Part shown: piece by piece, positions 27,756 to 38,364 of the stretch
How the letters are laid out: every line of letters starts with the position of its first letter
Position numbering within the stretch: position 1 is the first letter of the stretch
Assembly (NCBI GenBank): GCA_028532985.1
Contig: JANCIK010000003.1
Span: 3,606,001-3,670,000, forward strand
Direction of reading: 5' to 3'
Length of the DNA stretch: 64,000 nt
DNA from: Stropharia rugosoannulata
Lineage: Eukaryota > Basidiomycota > Agaricomycetes > Agaricales > Strophariaceae
Translations under genes and position numbers: made by a program
Notes under the pieces: model-generated
The model's input: only the letters and a program-made list of their open reading frames with translations
Told to the model about the DNA's origin: nothing
The model's database searches: none

Positions 27756-27964
27756 AAATACTAATCGACGCTAGTCCGAGCAGAGTCCTCTGTTCACGCT
27801 TCCGACTCCCAAAGCTTACTGGATACTCATGAATCAATGACAATGTTAATGACTGACGTTGAAGGCCACTGAACATATGTCCTTGGGCGGTTATTTGTGT
27901 GAGTCCCTTGCTCCCTTTGCTCTCCACTCCAATGCTTGCTGCCTGGCAGCTGTCCTTATGGCTG

Positions 27965-29700
27965 CTACTTCTTCAACTGCAACATCTCTTCCGCGAATAG
28001 TCGGAGCTCAGTCATGGCATCACTGCCCTTGTCCCAGGACTTCCTCATTTCCTCTCTGATAGCTTCAGCATTTCTCCGCATCTCCTGACGTGTCTACTAT
28101 GACCTGCCGCACCTCTCTACCCACATCTGCACGCGACCCTTCTGGTTTACGCCCGCCTAACCTGTATAAAGGCCCCATCCCCGGACCGGTCCTGACTTCA
28201 ACCAGTTCGAAAGCTACGCGGAGGATATGTGATGCGTTAACAGACGCCATGGGCTGGTCACCTTCAAGCGGCCAGCATATCCTGCAGTTTCGGGTGTTGG
28301 CCGCGGAACGGTATCTAGGCTGGGCTTCGGTACTTACATGGGAATACCGCTTCCAAGTGCCTCGGTCATGCTGCTTTGCCCCCCATGCGTAAGGAACCAT
28401 CCCGTCGCCTGTTAAATGTTAAGCTTTCGCGTCAGTGAACACTTTTTTGTGATGATTACCGGTCGCACGAAAACGTACCGGATGTGCGAGCACGTACCGC
28501 TGTGGGACCCATTTGGAAAGCATGGCTATATGCGACGAGTTGACCTTCGTCAACAGTTCATCCGAAAGATGGGCCATGGGGGATGATTGGGATAATATCT
28601 GACTTGGGTTAATTAATTGTGTGCTGAAGACCGATTCCGCAGACTCACAAATGGAACTTCTTTCTCTAACAACGCTTCTACAACCTCCTCGACGTATTCC
28701 TGTGTGCCTGACCAGTATAATGTGCCGAAGGATACCTACAATTCCGACGTTTCAATACTGCTAGCTCCTGGAGTGAAGAAGTTCATATGCTCACCAGATA
28801 AACTGACTTGGGTCCATACTTCTTCTGCATCGCATCCAGGAATGCCTGGACATCAGAGGTGTCTCCGTCTTTCGGTGCCTCACACATACCTCATCGCCGA
28901 TATCTGCTGCGTTTACACCGAGTCTCTGGGCTTGTGCGTCGACGCATTGGTAGAATGAGTCGCCTAGGCCACCCATGGACGCCGGACCCCAGAAGCGGAT
29001 GAGCGCATGAGGAGCGCCTGTCGCCCATGCGAGTATGGGAACGAGGGGTCCGGTTAGCGCCCGTGTTGCGTGTATCAGAGGGGTTAAGAAGAACTGCATA
29101 GTTCAACCGCGATTATTTATCTGTCAGAAAGACTGGCGAGTATTTCAAAAATGTGGCTTTAACTCACATCCATAAGAACTGCCAGCGGCGCACCGACAGG
29201 ATCGTACTGCGTATTCGTCTTTGCGCAGGTGACGGGTCGTTCCTCTACAAACGCCTTGTAGGTCCCTGGATAGCTCTCTATGAAGAGCCCGATCGTCTGG
29301 AATATGTCCTTGTGCGTGTACGCGAAGGTTGTCAATATTCTACGCACACTGTTAATGCTATAGTGAAAATCACCTGTGCGACCGACGCACCTCATCCGCG
29401 CGCCCGGGCCCCTCTGGGACTGCGCTGCGCCGCCGGACAAGTCCAAGTGCTCCGCGACCTCGGGCTGGAGCATCTCCAGCATATTCGGGATGGTGAGGAA
29501 GGTGACTGTGATGCGCTCATCGTAGTTTAGGAGACGCAGCGCGAGATGGAAGGCGGGTCGGACGTGGCCTAGTAGTAGTAGCAATGTAGAGTAATGCGAA
29601 AGGAAAAGCCTAAAGGTGAATCAGTGCTCGAGAACGCGACATCGTACTACATACCCCAAGCGGGAAGGGGGACGAGAAGGAGATGGTGAGAGGTGGTCAT
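27965..29700 (-). pseudogene. UDP-glycosyltransferase 2, decayed copy
   Basis: Third member of the local GT1 cluster. The start MTTSHHLLLVPLPAWG at 29,700 and exons GHVRPAFHLALRLL, YPGTYKAFVEER and FFLTPLIHATRAL are intact. Two lesions follow. First, after NAADIGDE (near 28,895) the sequence jumps to DGDTSDVQAFLDAM; roughly 95–100 residues present in the neighbours (the GAVV-x-x-PGLPPMYDHEF to VGPLLP segment) are gone, with the introns that would lie there. Second, near 28,087–28,102 in the last exon one base is out of phase, so the frame stops at 28,065 while the ancestral C-terminus (AEEMLQLKK) continues in another frame to 27,965. WVPQRYVLAHP and the THGGQSS region survive. Assembly error is the only alternative I see. 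Confidence 0.85.
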
Positions 29701-30364
29701 CCGGGGTGCGTTCGGGGAGGAGGTAGATATAGTATACGAGTCTCTGTCGCGGATATACAGAAGTATCGAGCAATGTTAATGAGGGATTCCTAACACCCCC
29801 TGGACCGAGAAGGACGAAATAAATTCGAAACGGTTACAGTATTACATACGAATACGACTTGTGGATCCCACTCCGAGTATCCGTTTGTTGTTGTGATAAC
29901 GGTGCCAAGTGGGACGCTTGGAACATTAAGAAATGCAAAAGAAATGGCTCCGAAAGTTCATATACATACATACATAGTAGATTCGAAATACAGGCCTACA
30001 CAGGCCCAGTGGTCCTGCTCGCCAACCGTATTAGGTAGGTACGTACATAGGCAGGTAGGCAAATAAATTACAAACAAATAAATTGCAAATAAATACAGAT
30101 GACAGAGATACGCGGTACCATAACAGCATACAAAGTTGAAAGACAGCAAAGACATTCAGAGTCAGTTATTGAACCGCAACTTGACCGCAACCTTGCTCGT
30201 GGTTATAGCTGTGGTCCACAATGTTGAGGCCTAAGGACACCCTAACATGTACGCTTCTTACCACGCACCAGCTCCAACCTCGCTGACGCCTCCCATCTCA
30301 AACGCCAGCTTCCGTCCTCCCCCTAATCGTATTCCCGACGCTCATTGCACTAGGCGCAAAGTTC
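29701..30364. other. intergenic region with possible 5' coding sequence
   Basis: Spacer between the decayed glycosyltransferase (minus) and the membrane protein gene (plus). A CAAATAAAT-type A-rich repeat lies near 30,060–30,095. The last 75 nt can be read as a hydrophobic extension (LPLIVFPTLIALGAKF) in frame with the next gene, suggesting the annotated start is not the true one. Confidence 0.4.
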
Positions 30365-31426
30365 ATGTTCGCCGACCACCTCGCCGCCGGCCTGAGCATA
30401 CACATCGACGCCCTCTGCACGCATGCTAAACCCGGACCCAGTGCAGAGAAGGCATACCGCATAAAGTACACCGGGCTCCGCATGATAGACGACAGCGTGC
30501 CGGGGCCCTGCGCTCTCGTCGCGTTCTTCCACCTCCTGCTCGACGCGCCTGCCGCCGCCGCCGCGCCGCGCACGTTCATGGCATACCTCCTCGGCACTGC
30601 GCTCCCATGTGTGCTGGCCGTCCTCGTCGAGCCGTACCGTGGCCCTCGAAGGCGGCACGTGTTCCCCCTCGCGTGGCTCATGCTCGCGCAGGGCATTACA
30701 ATCGCGCTGGCCCTCCCTGCATACTTCCTGTTCCTCTCCCTCTCACACTCGAGTGGGACAGGGACTGCAGGGGGGCGCGTCATTATACCAGCGGCAGACG
30801 TGACCGCGCTGATTTGGGGCATCGTCCTCGGGTCCGGGCTTCCCTCCGCCGCCTTGGTTCTGCTGAACAGCGCACGCGCGACGTGGGCATGGCAGTTCTA
30901 CCCTATATACATCGCACTCGTGCGCGGTGCCTATAATTACATCTGCGCCTCCCCCACCAGCTCCTCAGCAGCATCAGAACCACCACTAGCAACACCCACA
31001 TACTTCAAAGAAAAGGAACTCGACGACTCACTGGCACTCACAAAGAAATCGCACCGGTGCCTGAGCACGCTCTATACCCTCGCTTTCGCACTCACAGTCG
31101 GTACGCACGCATATACAACCTGGCCGCTTCTCTTCTCGGGGCGCCTCTCCGAGCTGCGCGAGCTCGTACTGCCCCAAGTTCTCACCACCACCACCTTCTC
31201 CACCTCCACCACCACCACTCTGAGCCCCAGCCCCAGCGCACTAGCCCACAACTTCCTCAAATGGGACAACGCACTCGGCATGTCGAGCGTCATGCTCGCA
31301 TTACTTCTACGCACCGCGCGCCATTGGTTGCAGGGGCTGGGTATGCTGTTATGGTACACCATATCTCTGCCGCTTCTCGGCGCGGGCGGGGCGATCATGG
31401 GCGTGCTTATGTGGAGGGACTTGTGA
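30365..31426 (+). CDS. multi-pass membrane protein, possible AscI-type terpene cyclase relative
   Basis: Single uninterrupted frame of 353 codons ending at 31,426, GC-rich and intronless, unlike every neighbour. It has about seven or eight hydrophobic segments. The arrangement VPGPCALVAFFHLLLD, a membrane span, LVEPYRGPRRR, then a long segment QGITIALALPAYFLFLSL recalls fungal membrane proteins of the AscI type found in meroterpenoid and sesquiterpenoid clusters. This is a pattern impression, not a family assignment. The frame remains open and hydrophobic for about 75 nt upstream of the first ATG, back to a stop near 30,280, so an upstream exon or a frameshift from ATG 30,247 is likely. Flanked by glycosyltransferase genes. 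Confidence 0.55.
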   Translation: MFADHLAAGLSIHIDALCTHAKPGPSAEKAYRIKYTGLRMIDDSVPGPCALVAFFHLLLDAPAAAAAPRTFMAYLLGTALPCVLAVLVEPYRGPRRRHVFPLAWLMLAQGITIALALPAYFLFLSLSHSSGTGTAGGRVIIPAADVTALIWGIVLGSGLPSAALVLLNSARATWAWQFYPIYIALVRGAYNYICASPTSSSAASEPPLATPTYFKEKELDDSLALTKKSHRCLSTLYTLAFALTVGTHAYTTWPLLFSGRLSELRELVLPQVLTTTTFSTSTTTTLSPSPSALAHNFLKWDNALGMSSVMLALLLRTARHWLQGLGMLLWYTISLPLLGAGGAIMGVLMWRDL

Positions 31427-31617
31427 TTTATTTGCCTGTGATACTAGCTGATACTAGCTTCCCTGCCTACATACCTGCCTACCATGGAGCAGGACCACTG
31501 GGCCTATATAGGCCTATATATACAGGGCAGATTGAAATATAAGTTTCAGCGAACCTTCTAAACAGAGCAAAGACAGAATAAAGTTGATCAGTCTCGGTAC
31601 TACCTCCATTGTACCTA

Positions 31618-33899
31618 CTACGCCCTCATCTCAGCAACCTTCTTCACAAACTCCCCCAAGTCCTTCTTCGCAGCACCACCATCGCTCCACGAGTCTCTAA
31701 GCCGGGTTCTAATCTCCAACACAGCCCTCCGCATCTGCCTCCCAGCCTCCCCGCGCGCCGCATCGATGACCTCGCGGATCTCGCGCCCAACAGCTTCCCG
31801 CGTCCCGTGCGGCTTCTTCCCGCCCAACCTGTAAACACCCCCCTGAAGACCCGGCCCAGTCCTGACCTCGACGAGCTCAAACGCAGCACGCAGGTTCTGG
31901 GAGACGTTCGCTGCTATCCCGGGCTGGTCGGCTTCGATTGGCCAGAAGATCCTATTGTAGTATGTATAGGTAAGTCCTCGGTACGGTTTGGCAGAATTGA
32001 TAAAGCACGCGGCTGCTCACAATGGGATACCGCTCCCTAAGGCCTCCGTAACACTGCCTTGGCCGCCGTGGGTGAGGAACCAGCCTGTAGCCTTTAAGTC
32101 AAGTTAAGTAAGAGCGTCAGACCATGCATCAGCCGACAAACGTAGTAAGTATCAAGAAACACACATACCGGATGCGAGAGCACGTATTGCTGCGGGACCC
32201 AGCTGGAGCACATCCCAAGCCCGGAGGATTTGATCTTCTCCGAAAGCTCGTCGGGTATCGCAGCAAAAGACGACGGGTGGGCCAGGATCTGTGATTATGA
32301 TATGTGTAGAGAACATTCAGTGAGAAGTATCCGCCGATAAATAATAGGTTTGGGGCTCACGAACGGGACGCCCTTCTCGATGAACGCCGTAATAACTTCC
32401 TCGATATATTCTTGCCTCGGAGGCCAGAAGAAGGTGCCGAACGACACCTGGACAAGTAAGTAAAATTGAGAAATCAATCAGACTCGGATCGCAGACGCGG
32501 AATCGTGTTTTACAGTGGACTCACCAAGACCACCGAGCGCTCTCCGTATTTATCCAGTGCATACGATAAGAATTTCGCCGTGTCGTCAGAATCAACCCCA
32601 TCTCCATCTCTTTTCACCTGATCCCAGTACGAGCGCGGCAGAAGCGGTCCTACGCTATACACCGGTTTACCGCCCAACCACGTTTTGAGACCCTCAATGG
32701 CTCCCGCGTCAACTACAGAACACGCAGACAGTACAACCCCATCACAGGTTTTGAACACCCTGTGGCACAACAATATCAGAAATGGTTAACTCTTAGACGG
32801 CGTTCTTTGAACGCACTCGTTAGCGGCTTTGAGAAGTCTGTATGTCGGCATGGACCACTAGGAATATATACAAAGTTAGTATAAAATAAAGTGAGATTAT
32901 AGGATTTATGCTCTTACCTCCTGGGGGAGAAACTCGTGATCGTACATCGGTGGGAGGCCAGGGACGTTGACGACAGCGCCCGTAGTCTCTTTATACATCT
33001 ACGTATCACAAAACCCATGAATTAGAAAAGATTTCAACAACACAAAACGCGTACCACAATATACACACCTTAGTCCCAACATCGTCCTCGTCGCCCCCGG
33101 TCCGCCTGACCTCCTCTGAGACGCGGTCGAACAGGCTAGCCTGCCCGCCTAAAGATTCTGGCGCCCAATTGCGGAGCATACCGTGCGGGGACCCAGTTGC
33201 CCAGTTGAACACAGGCACAGACGTTCCCGTCGCTGCTCTCGTCATCTGAATCAACGGCGCTAAGAAGAACTGCATGACAGCGAGTGTCGTTCGCACTTAA
33301 GTCAGGGTTGCAAAATAAAGAATTTAACTGTTCATGCGTACATCGATAATAGCAGCAGTAGGCGCAGGCGCGGCGTCGTAGACTGTCCCCGTCGTAGCGC
33401 ACGTAATCGGTTTTTCTTCGAGCAGAGTCTTGTACGTTCCAGGGTAGCTTTCTACGAGCGGAGCGATAATCTTAAACACGTCCTTCTCCGCAGAGTCGAA
33501 CCGAGTGAGCACCCTTCCAAGTGTAAAAGCAAAAGCAAAATGTCATTCATTTATTTCAGAAAAACACTGATGCACCATGGTTAAACTCACCTAACCCGAG
33601 AGCTTTTATCTACAGTTCCACCAGCGATATGGTCTGCAATCTCAGACCTGGCACGAGCGAGTAGGGACGGGACCGCGATGATGGTCACTATGATATTTTC
33701 ATCATGCTCCAGGAGACGCAGTGCCAACTGGCACGCGGGCTTGGTATGGCCTGTTCGTTCAAAAGAAGTACCATAACACAAGTAGTGGTTAGTGGTTAGT
33801 GTCAGTATAAAGCCCATCTACCAACTCTCAATATCGAGGAGATAACGCACCCCAAGCGCACACGGGGACAATAAGGAAGTGAGGGCCGCTGGAAGGCAT
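31618..33899 (-). CDS. UDP-glycosyltransferase 3 (GT1 family)
   Basis: Intact GT1 paralogue. MPSSGPHFLIVPVCAWG at 33,899 is followed by GHTKPACQLALRLL, YPGTYKTLLEEKP, QFFLAPLIQMTRA, then MYKETTGAVVNVPG (the segment missing from copy 2), WSMPTYRLLKAANE, VFKTCDGVVLSAC and YSVGPLLPRSYW. The donor site reads WVPQQYVLSHP / ATGWFLTHGGQGSVTEALG / FWPIEADQPG. The last exon ends KKVAEMRA at 31,618. All exons join in frame with GT–AG borders. Same architecture as copy 1, so it derives from local duplication. Acceptor unknown. Confidence 0.9.
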
Positions 33900-34366
33900 A
33901 GTAGGCTGGTAGGGATGCATCCATTCGTTGAGGATGTCCTGCGTACTTATACTTTTCGAGGAGACAAGCACGAGGTAAATATAGACACTCCCTTCTCTCG
34001 TTTCAGCATCTTGGGGGTAGAGGAGACGGGCGCTACTTTGAAGGATGGTGTGATGTTAGGTTGCCGAGTAGCGATTTATGTAATGCATATAGTAAAGCAC
34101 GCCGTCGAAAGTGGTCGAAGGACAGCGAAGGGCCTGGAAAAACACATCCGGTTCGCCAGTGTAAACCGGTTCGCCAGTGTAAATCATTGTGTACAGCATA
34201 CTTACTAGTATACTACTGGCGAAAGGGTCCGCTCATGTGGCTTTGTATTGGCGCTGTGAGAATTCTGTCATTTCATATAACGCATTTCACGTTCGAGCTG
34301 AATCTCAGTACTGTCGTATTTGTAAATGGGTATGATTTGCTACAAAAGTGATTACGCAAATCTTAC
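33900..34366. other. intergenic region with 18-nt tandem repeat
   Basis: Upstream of UDP-glycosyltransferase 3 and downstream of the mannosidase gene. Contains a perfect two-copy tandem repeat at 34,148–34,183. No gene recognised. Confidence 0.5.
34148..34183. repeat. two-copy 18-nt direct repeat
   Basis: The unit CCGGTTCGCCAGTGTAAA occurs twice in perfect tandem. It lies about 250 nt upstream of the glycosyltransferase 3 start. Could be a slippage product or a duplicated regulatory site. Confidence 0.8.
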
Positions 34367-36959
34367 TCAATGATTTGAGGGGCTAAATATAGGAAGAGGG
34401 TGAGCCTAAACATATACATTAATTGCGTAAGTGGCCGGCACGGTACTCATTTGAATACACACACCTCAGTATTGAACACGTACGCTTTATGTGGTAACAG
34501 AGTCAGCTTTGCTAATAAGTCACACACACAGAAAGGTAACGTACTATTAAGGGGCAGCTTATCTTCCTCCGAGAACAAGAGATATAAGTACTTCAACGTT
34601 TCACTCTGCGCAAAACGTATTAGACTATTATAAGTATGCAGAGAAAGAATATAAATTCAAACCATAAAGAAAGTCTCCATCTTGTCCAATTGCGCACTCT
34701 TTACATTATCGACGTTTAACAGAGAAGCGTAGCCACCGCCCTCTAAGCGGCAGTATTTTTCAATTGCTTGGAAGATGTCCCATCCGTACGATCGATATTT
34801 CGGATCGCCAGTTAACCTATAGGCGATGAACAGCGACTCAATTGTTTCCGGTCTATGTACGTTATTACATAGAATGAAGACAACGGAGTCCTGAATGAAA
34901 GAGAATCATACCTCAAGATATAGCGCGCATCGTATGAGCTTTTACCGGGGGAGCTAGCACGATGTGTAAGAGTCAAGACTTGGCAACCGCGACGGGTTAA
35001 AAACGTACTTGCTTGACTTGATATACCAGTCTCTCGTTTTATATCGCAAGTCGCCATCCGCTTCAGTCCAAAAATGGATGATTTCCGGAGAGAGGCCTCT
35101 ACCACCGTATATTAGCAATTAGCAAATGGTTCGCGAAGAGTAGACATACGTGGCGCTAGAGGTATAGGTGTCGACACACGTCTCCACAAGTTCTTCCCCA
35201 AGTTCCCAATCATCCAGTGCTTCCTTCGACAGTTCGCCTGGTCCAGGCGGGACAGACACACTGCTGCTTGTCCCGGTCGTGGTTGCGCCCAACATTAATG
35301 CACCACCCAAGAAGCACACGAGATGATCTTGTTTCGCCGTCATACGCCATGCGCTGGGATGGAAAGGATGGATATGTATGAGCAGTATATAAAACTGAGG
35401 AGGAAGGCATACATACAGTTTATTATTTCGTAGTAATTCGGGGTGAAGCTCGTGGGTGTATATATGACCGCTGACTGAGCCTTTCGTAGTCAGACGCTCG
35501 TGCAGGGCTTTCATCGTCTTTATGTACACCTTAAGAAAACGTTAGTCGTTATGATTGTCGTGAAGTGTGAATATATCAAGCCGTTTACCTCGCGATATAC
35601 CAGTTCTGTTTTGTTCTTTCGTCAGACAAGCTCAGTCTCTATCATAGGTTGTATTTGAGAGGATTTACCGTTTGCAAGTATTGCTTTCTGCAAATGGGTT
35701 CAGTCAAGAATCTCTACGCAGAAAATCGCCGATCACTTGACGTACAGTAGATACTCATAATATGAGTCGCCTCTCGAGCCAAGACGAATATCTGATACCA
35801 TGAAATCGCCGTTTAATGTTCTAAAGTGCGGCATTCATTGTGAGTTTTATGAACCCCGGAAAGCAAATCAAGCCACGAACGAAATGAAGATGGGAACTAA
35901 AACGGTAGTGTTTGCTGCCTTGATAACTACATTCATGGCCTATTCAATAGTCAGAACACGTACAGCAAGATGAGGGTAAATCTCATTAATTACCTCCTCT
36001 GCCTTCTTCCAATATGTGTCGTCTTTTGTCAAGTGACTCAAGTACTTGAACTCCAACTGCAACGTAGAGGCTTCGGCGGTACTAATGAGGTGTGGGTTGT
36101 CGGGATCTTCGATACCCCTACGCTCATGCAAATTCACCAACGGCAAAGGAAGACCACTCGGCGTGTCGAAGGCAGCCAGCAATCGATCTGCAAGGTCTAT
36201 GGCCTTCTCTAGGAAGAGGGAATCTCCATCCGAGAGATGATATGCTGACAGGAGTCCACCCAATACGCGAATTGTCAACTGCAAATGGGTGTAAGCTTGT
36301 ATGGACCCGTTTAAGAGTGCAGACGTACTTCGAAAGTGCTGTAATCTCCATCACGGTCGAATGACATCGTTGACGCGATCCATTTCCTAGCACGATGGTA
36401 TTCATCGTGGAGACCCATGATTTGCATTGTATCCAGAGAGTCTACGACTGTATAACCCACACCGCCCGCGTCCGTCAGGTTGAACCCTTGCTTGGTCAGG
36501 GGCTTAAACTCGTCGCATCCCATGGCGTCCCTCTCTTCAGAAAATCAGTTACACGCCGAACGACAGTGATATCCTCACTGACCATAGGCCCCCCATGCAT
36601 GCTGACACAAAGTCATAGGTAGGTAAAGGCCACGCATGAAATATTAGAAGTCGAAGACATACCCTGAATGCCTCGACAATCTTATCCCTCTTCTCAAGAT
36701 CGGCACTTATATGGCGCGTCTCAGGGCCCGGGACAGCAACACCTACATTATAACCTGACCAAAGCTGGAAAAGGTTTGCCTAAATGGCGGTGAGAGTGAT
36801 TTCTACCAGTGCGAAACAAATATAGAGTACCTGGTACGCATAAATAGCTAGAGCTACCACAAGCATACATAGCGAGGACCAGCCAAATGTTGACGTCGCA
36901 TTACTTCCTATGCTCTTTCGTTTCGCTGTTGGGCTATGGCCTGAGTTTCCTGCCTCCAT
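34367..36959 (-). CDS. MNS1: ER mannosyl-oligosaccharide alpha-1,2-mannosidase (GH47)
   Basis: Calcium-dependent class I alpha-mannosidase that trims Man9 to Man8 N-glycans in the ER and helps time glycoprotein degradation. Type II topology: a basic leader (MEAGNSGHSPTAKRKS) precedes a membrane span (LCMLVVALAIYAY). GH47 landmarks appear in order: DKIVEAFRHAW, RDAMGCDEFKPLTK, VDSLDTM, IRVLGGLLSAY, EASTLQLEF, SDIRLGSRGDSYYEYLLKQY, RYILRPETIESLFIAYR, KMETFFMSETLKYLYLLF and the terminal FNTEAHP with the calcium-binding threonine. More than a dozen exons join in frame; one (35,669–35,687) is 19 nt and the next 27 nt. The stop is at 34,367–34,369. No lesion. Confidence 0.92.
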
Positions 36960-37561
36960 TTGACGAGGTTATTAAGGGCGACGCCAGACGTGCCAACTCA
37001 AGGTCAACGCGTCATGAAAGAATGGTCACGCTGTCGCGTAAGCGCCAGACAAATATTTTGACAAGAAACACGCTCCGCATTTGGTCTTTGCAGGGACATT
37101 GAAGTCCTTGTCAATCTGCCATTATATGGACGCACATTTGCATTGGTTGTAGGGGAAGGAAGAATGATTGGCAGGCAGCCACCCGTGTATTGGCCGCCGG
37201 CGGATACACTTCGACGTTTTTAAGACCAGCAGTTTCAGCACACACCGAATCATTTCCACTTCAATATCGGATGCTTAGATCAAAGTAACCAAGAGCAGGC
37301 CAAGACAAAGTATACTTCAAAGGAAGATGAGCAACGGCGTTTTCTCAACTTTTGGCGTTTGTTCACTGCTCTATAAACGAAATGTAAAGATAGAAAGCAA
37401 GCCAAGAGTCTCTGAGAATTATCTGAGGCATCATTGAAGACTATAAATCGCCACTTATGTACTCGATAAAAATCCCATAAGTATAGGCTAGGAACAGCCT
37501 GAGAATTAGACAACATTATGATAGAGGCTACCTCGAGAAAATCGGACAGGTTAAGGTATTT
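36960..37561. other. spacer between MNS1 and MED21
   Basis: About 600 nt holding the MNS1 promoter and MED21 3' flank. No gene recognised. Confidence 0.5.
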
Positions 37562-38168
37562 CTATACTTCTGATTTACCTGCTTCCAGGAGATCAACATC
37601 GGTTTCGACTAACATCATCTTCAAAACATCTGAAATCTGGGAATGCAAGTCCTCTAAGTCAAGCATTATGATTTAGACCCAGAGAGAGGAAATTGAACAG
37701 GCGCACTAGCTCGATGGACTGCACGTATATATTCTGCATTTGCAACCTGCAACTCATCTTCAAGCTCCTGTAGTCGGCGAGCCTAGTACCACATTAAGCC
37801 TAGGAAAGAGCCAAGCAGGTCATTCTCTAACCTGTTCCTCCTCTGGTTCTGGAGCTGGTAGCGAGTTGATTAAATATTCAATCTGTTTCGCTTTGACAAT
37901 AAGATCCGTTACAAGTTCTTTCTGGTTAGCTGTACTCGCATTAGTCGATGAGCCACCAGATATTGACCAAAGGCATGCCTGCGAAAACCTCCGGCGGGTC
38001 GAATTTCTCAGGATTTCTCTGCTTCGTTACAGGCACCTCCGGGCTCACTTGCAGGAAGTTGGTGCGCGTCGTGAGATACACGATTGTGCTGGACATGATG
38101 GTGAGAAGTTGTTGAATTTCATCCTGCAGCTGGGTAATCCTGTCCATATGCGATAGTTCCTGCAGCAT
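37562..38168 (-). CDS. MED21: Mediator complex subunit 21 (Srb7)
   Basis: Small coiled-coil subunit of the middle module of Mediator, needed for RNA polymerase II activation. It starts MLQELSHMDRITQLQDEIQQ at 38,168, the hallmark MED21 N-terminus, then TIMSSTIVYLTTRTNF, FDPPEVFAANQKELVTDL, KAKQIEYLINSLP and RRLQELEDELQVANAEY. The C-terminal exon reads ISDVLKMMLVETD. The intron after VFA has to begin with GC (GCATGC donor) for the frame to continue; no GT donor works. The last intron's donor is ambiguous, with two in-phase choices. Divergently arranged with RTF2, 196 nt apart. Confidence 0.9.
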
Positions 38169-38364
38169 TGCGCTGCGGCAAACGTGAGTGTTCAATACAA
38201 CATAGGAAAGCCAAGATTAAAACAGTTTCTTTGAAAACGTAGTCTTGGAATTATCGACTAAAAGCGGAGTTTTAATACTGCTGAGTCAGCACATTTGGAA
38301 ATAGGGTCAATGTGACTAGTCACCTTCCAGCCTTCACGGTTCACCACACTTGCCTTGTGATACC
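38169..38364. promoter_or_regulatory. shared divergent promoter MED21/RTF2
   Basis: Only 196 nt separate the two start codons, which face away from each other, so the promoters must overlap. No clear TATA box; inferred from gene layout. Confidence 0.5.
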
